The notes below the pieces were generated by a model. That model was not told where the DNA came from. It was given only the letters and a program-made list of their open reading frames with translations, and did no database searches. 64,000 nt of DNA. Source: Labrenzia sp. 011 (GTDB lineage Bacteria; Pseudomonadota; Alphaproteobacteria; Rhizobiales; Stappiaceae). The stretch lies in contig NZ_QCYM01000002.1 in NCBI RefSeq assembly GCF_003075075.1, positions 62,001 through 126,000 of the forward strand, read 5' to 3'. Positions 25,301 to 33,656 of this stretch are shown here, piece by piece. Numbering within the stretch: the first letter of the stretch is position 1; each line of letters starts with the position of its first letter. The position numbers were made by a program, and so were the translations under genes.

Positions 25301-26692
25301 TCAACCGCCGCCGGGCCGGCAGCGGGCACCGGAGGGCACTTTTTCCGCAGTGTTTGCAGGCTGGTCCATCACGGTGTGACTGTGCTCGCCTTCGGCGAGA
25401 AAGCTGTTTTCCAGAAGGGTTCTGCCGGCCGGTGACAGGTTCCTGTTGCCGATGACTTGCGTTCCCGTGACCGGGTGATCCAGAAGAGCCGCCCGGAACG
25501 GACTGCCCAGATACAGATACTCGAAATCGCCGAGGAACAGATTGTCCTTCACGGCATTGCCGTCATCCTCGATGCGGATACCGGTTTTCAGATTTTCGAA
25601 GCAATTCCCTTCATAGAGATTGTCCCTGGCGAAATCCTCGAAGAGGTGAAGCGCCATCGGGAACGGCCAGAGCGGCGCAGGTGCGCGCTTGTCGACAAGG
25701 CCGGCGATCAGCTCGGGGTTGAAACGATAACCGAGCAGTTCGTCGGATTGTCCCCAGGGCCGGTCCTTCATCATCAGCTCGAGAGATACCGGATTGTCAT
25801 AGGGACTCGTGTCGCCGCAATCCCACATCACCAGATCACGCGCCTGACGCGACGCCACCCAGATGCCAATATCCATGTTGCGGAAGACATTGCCGCGGAT
25901 GATGTTGCCGTTCGAGCCCTGAAGGCGCGGGCGGCTTTCCGGATTGGTGGTATGAAATTCCCAGCAGTTCCTGTAGTGGAAGATGCCGCCGAAGGCGTTG
26001 TCCTCGAAAATATTGTTCTCGACCAGGTTATAGGCGGACCCGTCTATGGACAGGCCTTCTCGGCGCGTCGGGCCGATGCGCCGGATCCCCCTGTTGGTGA
26101 ACAGGCCATTGTTTCGGATCAGATTGCCGGAAACGGTATTCCTCTGCGATCCGTGCTCAAGGTAGATGCCCACATGATGGCCGTCTGCAACGATGGAATC
26201 GCGGATCGTCGCCCCGACCACATAGTGATCGACAAAGATTCCAGTCATATAGGACCGGGTAATGGTGAGATGCTCCAGTACCACATCTTCCGACGACGTC
26301 GCCCGGGCCCGGTCCCGGGCTGCCGGATCGTCCTGCGGCGTCTGACCCTCGATCAGAATTCCGCCCGTGTCGTCGAGACGGCAATCACGAATGGTAACGT
26401 TCTTCAGGCCGGGCCGGATGATGATCGCGCGCCGGTGCATGCCGGTGATCAGGGCCCCCTGGCAGTCGAGGGTGACGTTGCTTGCGGCAATGACGATGCC
26501 GTCCGTGTATCGACAGTCCGTCTGCAGCAGGTTCCTTCCTGCCTCGATCTTCGGAAGAGAACATTCCCTCAGCACCTTAGGCGCCGGCGTCAGGGCGCCG
26601 CGCGGCGGTGCGCCAGCAAGCGGCGCTCCCTGAACCGACCCGGCCAGGACTGCGCAGAGGGCAAAGATACACGGTGCGAGGACTGACGGCAT
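25301..26692 (-). CDS. Exported right-handed beta-helix (NosD/CASH-like) protein
   Basis: The 463-residue protein has a signal peptide (MPSVLAPCIFALCAVLAGSV, cleavage near GAPLAG). It is followed by many degenerate 22-25-residue repeats rich in N-x-I/V-x-x-N patterns (for example NVTIRDCRLDDTGGILIEG and NLVENNIFEDNAFGG). This is the pattern of parallel beta-helix proteins of the pectate-lyase/NosD type, which bind or cleave polysaccharides or act as periplasmic scaffolds. No nos genes are present, so it is not a nitrous oxide reductase accessory protein by context. The catalytic activity cannot be judged. ATG 26692 has a GGAAGG ribosome-binding site. Confidence 0.8.
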   Translation of the reverse strand: MPSVLAPCIFALCAVLAGSVQGAPLAGAPPRGALTPAPKVLRECSLPKIEAGRNLLQTDCRYTDGIVIAASNVTLDCQGALITGMHRRAIIIRPGLKNVTIRDCRLDDTGGILIEGQTPQDDPAARDRARATSSEDVVLEHLTITRSYMTGIFVDHYVVGATIRDSIVADGHHVGIYLEHGSQRNTVSGNLIRNNGLFTNRGIRRIGPTRREGLSIDGSAYNLVENNIFEDNAFGGIFHYRNCWEFHTTNPESRPRLQGSNGNIIRGNVFRNMDIGIWVASRQARDLVMWDCGDTSPYDNPVSLELMMKDRPWGQSDELLGYRFNPELIAGLVDKRAPAPLWPFPMALHLFEDFARDNLYEGNCFENLKTGIRIEDDGNAVKDNLFLGDFEYLYLGSPFRAALLDHPVTGTQVIGNRNLSPAGRTLLENSFLAEGEHSHTVMDQPANTAEKVPSGARCRPGGG

Positions 26693-26727
26693 CAAGACCT
26701 TCCGAAGCTGAACCTCATACCCGGGTA

Positions 26728-27174
26728 TCAGTCATTGACGATGCCGGCGATCACCCAGTCCGTCCCGTTCTGAACGAGCTGGTAGTGACAGGTGAACTCG
26801 AAGACGGCTTCGCCGTCGGCGGTTTCCTGCACCCAGTCGAGTGTCACCAGCGCAGCGGCGCCGCTGACATGGCTGGAGACGACATGGAAATCGGACTGGG
26901 TCACCTTTTCCTTTTCCAGTGCCTTCAAAAGGGCTTCGATGTTTTCGACCAGCTCTTCCTCATCGTTGAAAACATGCCCCTTCTCGAATTGCCAGATGAT
27001 TGCCGGCAGGGCGAAACAGTCGCTGATGCGGTCGACGTCATAATCGTTGAATCCCGCCAGATAATCATCGAACAGCTGGGCAATCGCCTCCTCGGCCTCT
27101 CCGGTCTCCCCCGGGCCCGAGCCGTTGCCGCCATTTCCCTCGCCAGCGCCCGGAAAAATACCTTCATCCGCCAT
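26728..27174 (-). CDS. NTF2-like (SnoaL/DUF4440-type) protein
   Basis: The 148-residue protein has a Gly-rich N-terminus (about 25 residues). It is followed by a cystatin-like alpha+beta fold signature: an amphipathic helix (AIAQLFDDYLAGFNDYDVDR), hydrophobic strands and the closing pattern FTCHYQLVQNGTDWVIAGI. NTF2-like proteins range from enzymes to small-ligand carriers, so no function is assigned. It has a GGGAGG ribosome-binding site, starts 75 bp after the exonuclease stop and ends 35 bp before the beta-helix gene, all on the same strand, so the three may be co-transcribed. Confidence 0.7.
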   Translation of the reverse strand: MADEGIFPGAGEGNGGNGSGPGETGEAEEAIAQLFDDYLAGFNDYDVDRISDCFALPAIIWQFEKGHVFNDEEELVENIEALLKALEKEKVTQSDFHVVSSHVSGAAALVTLDWVQETADGEAVFEFTCHYQLVQNGTDWVIAGIVND

Positions 27175-27249
27175 GACGGCCTCCCGCGCGGGCAGTGCGA
27201 GCCCCCTTGTGAAAAATCTGTTCCGGCATGCTCATATGGTGCAAGTTTT

Positions 27250-28293
27250 TCACTCTCTTTCGAATTCACTTACGTTCTGGGCGTCCCGTACCGTGTCGGC
27301 ATCCTCGCCGTCGTCATAGCCGATCATATGGAGAGGGCGGGCGTTTCGTCCATTCATTTCGCACCAGTGCACAAGTGCTTCCTCCGCCCCGTGGGTGACC
27401 CAGATCCGTTCGGCCCCGGTTTCCAGAATCGTGCGGCAGAGATCGTCCCAGTCGGCGTGATCGGAAACGATCAGGGGAAGCTCGGCGCCGCGTTGGCGGG
27501 CACGGGCACGCACCCGCATCCAGCCGGAGGCCATGGCCGTGACCGGATCGCCGAAGCGCCGCGCCCAGCGGTCGTTCAGCTGGCCGGGCGGGCACAGAAC
27601 AATCTCCCCCTGCAGCTCCCTGCCGCGTGTGCCGACCGGTTCCACCGGTCCGAGGCGGATCCCCTGGCTCTCGTAGTAGGCCGTCAGTTTCTCCAGAGCG
27701 CCGTGGAGGTAGATCACCTTGCCGTAGCCTGCCGCTCTCAGTTCGGCGATCACCCGCTGCGCCTTGCCAAGGGCGTAGGCACCGACCAGATGGGTCTGTC
27801 CGGGAAACAGATCCAATGACGACAACAGTTTCTCCACCTCCTGGCGCGCCGGCGGATGACGGAACACCGGCAGGGCGAATGTGGCTTCGGTGACGAAGGT
27901 GTCGCAGGGAACGGGTTCGAAGGGCGCGCAGGTCGGATCGGCCTGACGCTTGTAGTCTCCCGAGACGACCGTGCGCTGCCCGGAGGCGGCAAGCAGCACC
28001 TGCGCAGAACCGAGTACATGGCCGGCCGGGTGGAGGGAGACCGCGACGTTGCCGACGCGCAGGGTTTCCCCATAACCGATGGCCTGCGTCTGGCCGCAGA
28101 AATCCTCGCCATACCGGGTCGCCATGATCTCGAGTGTCTGCCGGGTCGCCAGCACGGCGCCGTGGCCGGAGCGGGCATGATCCGCATGCCCGTGGGTGAT
28201 GATCGCCTTGTCGACCGGCCGCACGGGATCGATATGAGCGCCGGCGTCCGGACAATAGAGGCCTTCCGGCGTGAGAGTGAGAGGATCGTCCAT
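27250..28293 (-). CDS. Ligase-associated DNA exonuclease (metallo-beta-lactamase fold)
   Basis: The 347-residue protein has the metallo-beta-lactamase metal motif THGHADHARSGH (near residues 34-45), later ligands in HPAGHVLGSAQVL and VVSGDYKR, and a C-terminal part with ISDHADWDDL typical of nucleases with a beta-CASP-like region. It fits the 'ligase-associated DNA exonuclease' family (TIGR04122), a small mRNA 3'-processing-factor-like group found with ATP-dependent ligases. It is divergent from the Lhr-like helicase across 163 bp. Its usual partner, the ligase, is 4.3 kb away. Confidence 0.9.
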   Translation of the reverse strand: MDDPLTLTPEGLYCPDAGAHIDPVRPVDKAIITHGHADHARSGHGAVLATRQTLEIMATRYGEDFCGQTQAIGYGETLRVGNVAVSLHPAGHVLGSAQVLLAASGQRTVVSGDYKRQADPTCAPFEPVPCDTFVTEATFALPVFRHPPARQEVEKLLSSLDLFPGQTHLVGAYALGKAQRVIAELRAAGYGKVIYLHGALEKLTAYYESQGIRLGPVEPVGTRGRELQGEIVLCPPGQLNDRWARRFGDPVTAMASGWMRVRARARQRGAELPLIVSDHADWDDLCRTILETGAERIWVTHGAEEALVHWCEMNGRNARPLHMIGYDDGEDADTVRDAQNVSEFERE

Positions 28294-28456
28294 TGGTCGC
28301 TACATAGGTCCGATTTTCCGATTTGCCATGCCTTGACCTCACCTGCGGCTCCAACAGGCCGGCGGGAGATCAGCTGAAGGGAGCTCCGGAACACAAAGGG
28401 AACATTCCGATCACCCTCCTCTCGCCTTTTCGCAGACCGTGCCCTAGAAAGGGGGC

Positions 28457-30961
28457 ATGGATGCACCCCACCTTCCCGATCGGTTCCGAAGCTGGTTCGC
28501 CTCCAGGGGCTGGACCCCAAGAGCGCATCAGCTGCAACTGATCGACCATCTTTCGCAAGGTCATTCCACCCTGCTGATCGCTCCGACCGGGGCGGGCAAG
28601 ACCCTTGCCGGCTTCCTGCCGAGCCTTGTCGAACTGGAACGGCGCGGCACACGCAAGCCCGGCGCGGCAGGCGGCGGCATTCACACGCTCTATATCTCGC
28701 CGCTGAAGGCGCTCGCCGTCGACATCGCCCGCAATCTGGAAGCGCCGGTCGCGGACATGGACCTGCCGGTCCGCCTGGAAACCCGCACCGGCGACACGCC
28801 GTCCCACAAGCGCCAGCGGCAGAAACTCAATCCGCCGGACATTCTTCTGACCACGCCGGAGCAGATCGCCCTGCTTCTGTCCGATCCGGTGTCCGCGCGG
28901 CTGTTCGCCTCGCTGAAGACCGTCATTCTGGACGAACTGCATGCGCTGGTCACCTCCAAGCGCGGCGACCTTCTGGCCCTGGGGCTGGCGCGGCTCCGGC
29001 GTCTTGCCCCCGGCCTCCGGACAGTCGGCCTGTCGGCGACGGTCGCCGAACCGGACGATCTGCGCGCCTATCTGGTGGAGCAGCCCGACACGGAGGCACG
29101 GGCGCTGTCTCATCTGGTCCAGGTAACGGGCGGCGCCCGGCCTGACATCTCCATTCTGGACTCCGAGGAGCGCCTCCCCTGGTCCGGTCATTCCTCGCGC
29201 TATGCAATCCGGGACATCTACGGCCTGATCAAGCAGCACAACGTGTCCCTGCTGTTCGTGAACACCCGCAGCCAGGCGGAGATGGTGTTTCAGGAACTGT
29301 GGCGCATCAACGACGATACGCTGCCGATCGCGCTGCATCACGGCTCCCTCGATGTCGGCCAGCGGCGCCGGGTGGAAGCGGCGATGGCCGCCGGAAGCTT
29401 GCGGGCCGTGGTCGCCACCTCCTCCCTCGACATGGGCATCGACTGGGGCGACATCGACCTGGTCATCAACATCGGTGCGCCGAAGGGGGCGAGCCGTCTG
29501 GCACAGCGGATCGGCCGCGCCAATCACCGCATGGACGAACCGTCCAGGGCCGTCCTGGTCCCGGCCAACCGGTTCGAGGTGCTGGAGTGCCAGGCGGCCC
29601 TTTCCGCGTCCCGGCGCGGCGAGCAGGACACCCCGCCCCTGCGCAAGGGTGCGCTCGACGTGCTGGCCCAGCATCTTCTGGGGCTTGCCTGCGCCGATCC
29701 GCTGGACGCCCTGGCCACCTTCGGAGAGATCCGCTCCTCGCAAACCTACCGCCATCTCGACTGGGAGACCTTCGAGAAGGTGCTGGATTTCGTCGCCACC
29801 GGCGGCTACGCGCTCAAGACCTACGAGCAATACGCCAAGCTGCGGAAAGGCAAGGACGGCCTGTGGCGGATCGCCCATCCGAAGATCGCGCAGCAATACC
29901 GGCTGAATGTGGGCACGATCGTCGAAGCCCCCATGCTGAAGGTAAGGCTGGTGAAATCCAGGGCCGACGGACGACGCGCTCCCGTCGGCCGCGGCGGACG
30001 GATGCTGGGGGAGATCGAGGAATATTTCATCGAACAGCTGGCACCGGGCGATACATTCCTGTTCGGCGGCGAAGTTCTGCGCTTCGAGGCGATCCGGGAA
30101 AACGAGGCCTATGTCTCGCGGGCGAAAACCGACAATCCGATGATCCCCTCCTACATGGGCGGAAAGTTTCCGCTCTCCACCTATCTGGCGGCAAGCGTGC
30201 GGGCGATGCTCTCCGATCCCGAAAGCTGGAAAGACCTTCCCGCTCAGGTGCGCGACTGGCTGGAAATCCAGAAAGACAAATCGGTGCTGCCGCAACAGGA
30301 TGGACTGCTGGTGGAGACCTTTCCCCGCGCCAGCAAGCACTACATGGTCTGCTATCCCTTCGAGGGCAGGCTCGCCCACCAGACCCTGGGGATGCTCGTG
30401 ACCAGACGGCTGGAAAGGATGGGCGCACAGCCCATGGGGTTCGTCGCCAACGACTATGCGCTTGCCGTGTGGGGCCTGCGCGACCTGTCCGCGCTGTTTT
30501 CCTCCGGTCGCATTTCGCTGGAAGAGCTGTTCGAACAGGACATTCTCGGCGACGATCTGGACGCCTGGCTGGCGGAGTCCAGTCTGATGAAGCGCACCTT
30601 CCGCAATTGTGCCGTGATTGCCGGGCTTATCGAGCGCCGTCATCCGGGCCAGGAGAAGACGGGCCGTCAGGTCACCGTGTCATCCGACCTGATCTATGAT
30701 GTGTTGCGCGCCCATGAACCGGACCACATCCTGCTCAGGGCCACCTGGAACGACGCGTCCGAAGGACTTCTGGATATCTCCCGTCTGGGAGAACTTCTTG
30801 CCCGGATCCGGGGACGAATCACGCATACTGGCCTCCCGCACGTCTCCCCCCTCGCCGTGCCCATTCTCCTGGAGATAGGAAAAGAGCCTGTCTACGGGGA
30901 AGCCATGGACAGGATTCTGGAGGAGGCGGCGGAAGAGCTGGTTCTGGAGGCCTTGGAATGA
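28457..30961 (+). CDS. Ligase-associated DEXH-box helicase (Lhr-like)
   Basis: The 834-residue superfamily 2 helicase has Walker A APTGAGKT (near residue 47), motif II DELH in VILDELHALV, the SAT motif in GLSATVAEPDDL and motif VI QRIGRANHR. A long C-terminal region has a winged-helix and Lhr-specific core. This matches the TIGR04121 family. Homologues unwind DNA or RNA-DNA duplexes with 3'-5' polarity, and the gene set is proposed to repair crosslink or alkylation damage. An AAAGGGGG ribosome-binding site precedes ATG 28457. Its last codons overlap the pdeM start (ATGA), so the two are co-translated. Confidence 0.93.
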   Translation: MDAPHLPDRFRSWFASRGWTPRAHQLQLIDHLSQGHSTLLIAPTGAGKTLAGFLPSLVELERRGTRKPGAAGGGIHTLYISPLKALAVDIARNLEAPVADMDLPVRLETRTGDTPSHKRQRQKLNPPDILLTTPEQIALLLSDPVSARLFASLKTVILDELHALVTSKRGDLLALGLARLRRLAPGLRTVGLSATVAEPDDLRAYLVEQPDTEARALSHLVQVTGGARPDISILDSEERLPWSGHSSRYAIRDIYGLIKQHNVSLLFVNTRSQAEMVFQELWRINDDTLPIALHHGSLDVGQRRRVEAAMAAGSLRAVVATSSLDMGIDWGDIDLVINIGAPKGASRLAQRIGRANHRMDEPSRAVLVPANRFEVLECQAALSASRRGEQDTPPLRKGALDVLAQHLLGLACADPLDALATFGEIRSSQTYRHLDWETFEKVLDFVATGGYALKTYEQYAKLRKGKDGLWRIAHPKIAQQYRLNVGTIVEAPMLKVRLVKSRADGRRAPVGRGGRMLGEIEEYFIEQLAPGDTFLFGGEVLRFEAIRENEAYVSRAKTDNPMIPSYMGGKFPLSTYLAASVRAMLSDPESWKDLPAQVRDWLEIQKDKSVLPQQDGLLVETFPRASKHYMVCYPFEGRLAHQTLGMLVTRRLERMGAQPMGFVANDYALAVWGLRDLSALFSSGRISLEELFEQDILGDDLDAWLAESSLMKRTFRNCAVIAGLIERRHPGQEKTGRQVTVSSDLIYDVLRAHEPDHILLRATWNDASEGLLDISRLGELLARIRGRITHTGLPHVSPLAVPILLEIGKEPVYGEAMDRILEEAAEELVLEALE

Positions 30962-31695
30962 GTGCACTCACGTCACATTTGCGCAATTATACGGCTGCGC
31001 CCGTGTGTCATGACATTCCGATCAACGGCCAGCTTGTCGGCCTGCACGACAGCGGCGTGCTGTGGTGGCCGGACGAAAATACCCTTGTCGTTGCCGACCT
31101 GCACCTGGAAAAGGCGTCCAGCTATGCCCGGCGCGGCGTGATGCTGCCGCCTTATGATACCGGTGCCACGCTGGAAAAACTTGCCGGCGTGATGGACGCC
31201 TTCGATCCGGCGCGGGTCATCTGCCTCGGCGACAGCTTTCACGACGCAGAAGGCTCCGACCGCCTGCCTGCTCCCTACCGCGCCATGCTGACCACCCTGC
31301 AGCTCGGCCGCGAATGGATCTGGGTCACCGGCAATCACGATCCGGTCGCACCAGTGCGGCTCTGCGGCGAAACCGTCGACGAGATATCCTTCGGGCCGCT
31401 CACCTTCCGTCACGAGCCGATCGAGAAAATCGGTTCGGAGGAAACGGAAGGGGAAATCTGCGGCCACCTGCATCCGGCCGCCCGCGTGCGTCGCTTCGGC
31501 CGGTCCATCCGCCGGTCCTGTTTCGCGACCGATGGCACCCGTCTGGTCCTGCCCGCCTTCGGTGCCCTCACCGGCGGTCTCAACGTGACCGACGCGGCCT
31601 ACAGCATGATCTTCCGCCGCCGCCAGTTCTCCGTCTTCCTGCTCGGCAACGACCGCCTGTTTCCCTTCACCGCTTCACGGCTGGTGGGGGACTGA
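30958..31695 (+). CDS. pdeM: Ligase-associated endonuclease/phosphoesterase PdeM
   Basis: The 245-residue protein is a calcineurin-like metallophosphoesterase with all metal motifs visible: VVADLHLEKASSYARRG (D-x-H), CLGDSFHD, WVTGNHD and ICGHLHPAARV. PdeM (TIGR04123) belongs to the ligase-associated DNA damage set and is presumed to trim or cut damaged DNA. It overlaps the helicase by 4 bp, so the pair forms one operon. Confidence 0.92.
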   Translation: MSALTSHLRNYTAAPVCHDIPINGQLVGLHDSGVLWWPDENTLVVADLHLEKASSYARRGVMLPPYDTGATLEKLAGVMDAFDPARVICLGDSFHDAEGSDRLPAPYRAMLTTLQLGREWIWVTGNHDPVAPVRLCGETVDEISFGPLTFRHEPIEKIGSEETEGEICGHLHPAARVRRFGRSIRRSCFATDGTRLVLPAFGALTGGLNVTDAAYSMIFRRRQFSVFLLGNDRLFPFTASRLVGD

Positions 31696-31791
31696 GCCGA
31701 ACCGGCAGGTCCGTCCGCAGGAACGGCACCGTGCCACGTGCGGCCGCCAAGCGCATTGAACCCAAGCGGAATGCCCGCTCGTGCGCCGTCT

Positions 31792-32583
31792 TCAATCCTT
31801 GCGGAAAATCACGCCTGCCAGCCAGCCGGTGAAAATGGCCAGGCCCACTGCCAGAAAACCGTAGACCAGCGGATATTGCTGGGCCAGCTTGAAGGTGATC
31901 TGTTCGAAACCGATCTTGGCGACCGCCATGGTTTCCTCGGTGCTGGAAATCACGTCACCCTTCTCGAACAGGAAGCTCTTCACCTTGTATTCGCCCACCG
32001 GGATATTGGCCGGCAGGGGAATGTTTGTGCGGAACATCGTGTTCGTGAGAAAGCGGATGGAGCTTTCCTGTTCGGAATAGAGACCGGCCTCCTCACGCAG
32101 GCGGATGAAGGCCTTGCGGAAATCGTCGCGGTCCGCCAGCGGCACATTCGAGGCACCGGAAACGGCAAGATTGATGTGATTGAGGCCGATGCCCAGATCG
32201 TCGAGGATGTCACGGTCGGCCAGGGCCCCGATCCTGGTATTGCTGGCCACCGCATAGAAGGACGGAACCTCCTGGAAGCGCTCCGCCTCCCGGTTGACCC
32301 ATACGCCGAGAAAGCGGCCCTTCCTGCGTGTGGTGATATCCTGCGGCGGGCCTTCGACCACGATGGCCAGATCGAGGCTGCTCGGATCGTTCGGCTGGCG
32401 CTCGATGTTCTGGACCTGCCCGAAGATCACGATTTCCGTGCCGGTAAAGTTCGACTGGATGGAGATCACGTCCGAAGACAGGGAGGTGACCAGGTCGTTG
32501 TTGTTCTGTGCGCCGGAGGCATGGCAGGCCGCAAACAGCACGGCGGCGGCAAGCAGCGGCTGTAGGAATCTGCGGCCGTTCAT
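31792..32583 (-). CDS. TIGR02186 family membrane-anchored protein
   Basis: The 263-residue protein has an N-terminal signal sequence (MNGRRFLQPLLAAAVLFAAC; the Cys may be a marginal lipobox, otherwise cleavage is near SGAQ), a periplasmic domain rich in beta strands, and one C-terminal membrane helix (VYGFLAVGLAIFTGWLAGVI). It matches a conserved alphaproteobacterial family (TIGR02186) of unknown function that is regularly paired with a TauE/SafE permease. Its ATG overlaps the permease stop by 4 bp, so the two probably work together. Confidence 0.85.
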   Translation of the reverse strand: MNGRRFLQPLLAAAVLFAACHASGAQNNNDLVTSLSSDVISIQSNFTGTEIVIFGQVQNIERQPNDPSSLDLAIVVEGPPQDITTRRKGRFLGVWVNREAERFQEVPSFYAVASNTRIGALADRDILDDLGIGLNHINLAVSGASNVPLADRDDFRKAFIRLREEAGLYSEQESSIRFLTNTMFRTNIPLPANIPVGEYKVKSFLFEKGDVISSTEETMAVAKIGFEQITFKLAQQYPLVYGFLAVGLAIFTGWLAGVIFRKD

Positions 32584-33509
32584 GCGCCCGCCCCCTTGCG
32601 GATGGCGATGGAATAGAAGTCCTCGGGCACCAGCAGCAGGTCGATGGCAAAACGCAGCCCGACACCCATCACCAGCAGCGCCAGCAGCAGCCGCAGCTGG
32701 TCGCCGCGCAGGTTCTGTCCCATGCGAGCACCGAACTGCGCACCGATCACACCGCCGATCATCAGCGTCATGGCCAGAACGATGTCGACCGTCTTGGTGC
32801 CCATGGCATGAAAGATGGTTGCCGCGGCCATGGTGAAGAGGATCTGGAACAGCGAGGTGCCGATCACGATGTTGGTCGGGACCCGCAGCAGATAGATCAG
32901 CGCCGGCACCATCATGAAGCCGCCGCCGATGCCCAGAACCGTCCCCAGAAAGCCGATGATCGCGCCCAGACCGACAACGGGGATGACGCTCACATAAAGT
33001 TTGGAGCGGCGGAACCGGACCTTCAGGGGAAGGCCGTGAATCCAGTTGTGCTGGCCGGGCCTGCGGGCCTTCGGCGCCACGCCGGACTTGCGCCGCCGGA
33101 TCGCACGAACCGATTCAAACAGCATCAGGCTGCCGATGGCGCCCAGAAAGGTCACATAGGAAAGGGAGATGACGAGATCGAGCTGTCCGACGGATTGCAG
33201 GACCTCGAACAGGACCACGCCGATCAGGGATCCGAAAACACCGCCGGCCAACAGTATGGTCGCGAGCTTGAGATCAATGGCCTTGCGGCGCCAGTAGGTG
33301 ACGACGGCGGATGCGGAAGAGGCCACGACCTGGGTGGTGACGGTTGCAACGGAGACCGCCGGGGGAATTCCGGAAAAGATCAGAAGCGGCGTCAGCAGGA
33401 AACCGCCGCCGATGCCGAACAGGCCCGACAGGAAGCCCACGGCACCGCCCATGCCGAATATCACGAAGATATTCACCGGAATCTCGGCTATGGGCAGATA
33501 TAATTGCAC
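32580..33509 (-). CDS. TSUP family (TauE/SafE) transporter
   Basis: The 309-residue membrane protein has about eight helices and the TSUP repeats: GAVGFLSGLFGIGGGFLLTP near the N-terminus and GFLGTVLGIGGGFMMVPALI in the second half. These proteins export sulfite or organosulfonates, or take up sulfur compounds. The cargo here is unknown. It is the upstream gene of a two-gene operon with the TIGR02186 protein. Confidence 0.88.
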   Translation of the reverse strand: MQLYLPIAEIPVNIFVIFGMGGAVGFLSGLFGIGGGFLLTPLLIFSGIPPAVSVATVTTQVVASSASAVVTYWRRKAIDLKLATILLAGGVFGSLIGVVLFEVLQSVGQLDLVISLSYVTFLGAIGSLMLFESVRAIRRRKSGVAPKARRPGQHNWIHGLPLKVRFRRSKLYVSVIPVVGLGAIIGFLGTVLGIGGGFMMVPALIYLLRVPTNIVIGTSLFQILFTMAAATIFHAMGTKTVDIVLAMTLMIGGVIGAQFGARMGQNLRGDQLRLLLALLVMGVGLRFAIDLLLVPEDFYSIAIRKGAGA

Positions 33510-33656
33510 TGGATCACGCCGGAACAGACTGCAGACAGGACTGCATGATGTTTAGATCAAAATGGTTAAAGACCCGTGCGTGCCGACGTGTCAACCAGCC
33601 AACGGGAGACTTCCGTTCGGTGCGGCGATTTTATGCCGATCTCAGGCGCTTTGGGA

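Noticed and set aside
28370-30643. A 757-codon open frame on the minus strand across the Lhr-like helicase
   Set aside because: It is antisense to a helicase with all motifs intact and has no recognisable domain, only Gln/Gly/Arg-rich sequence.
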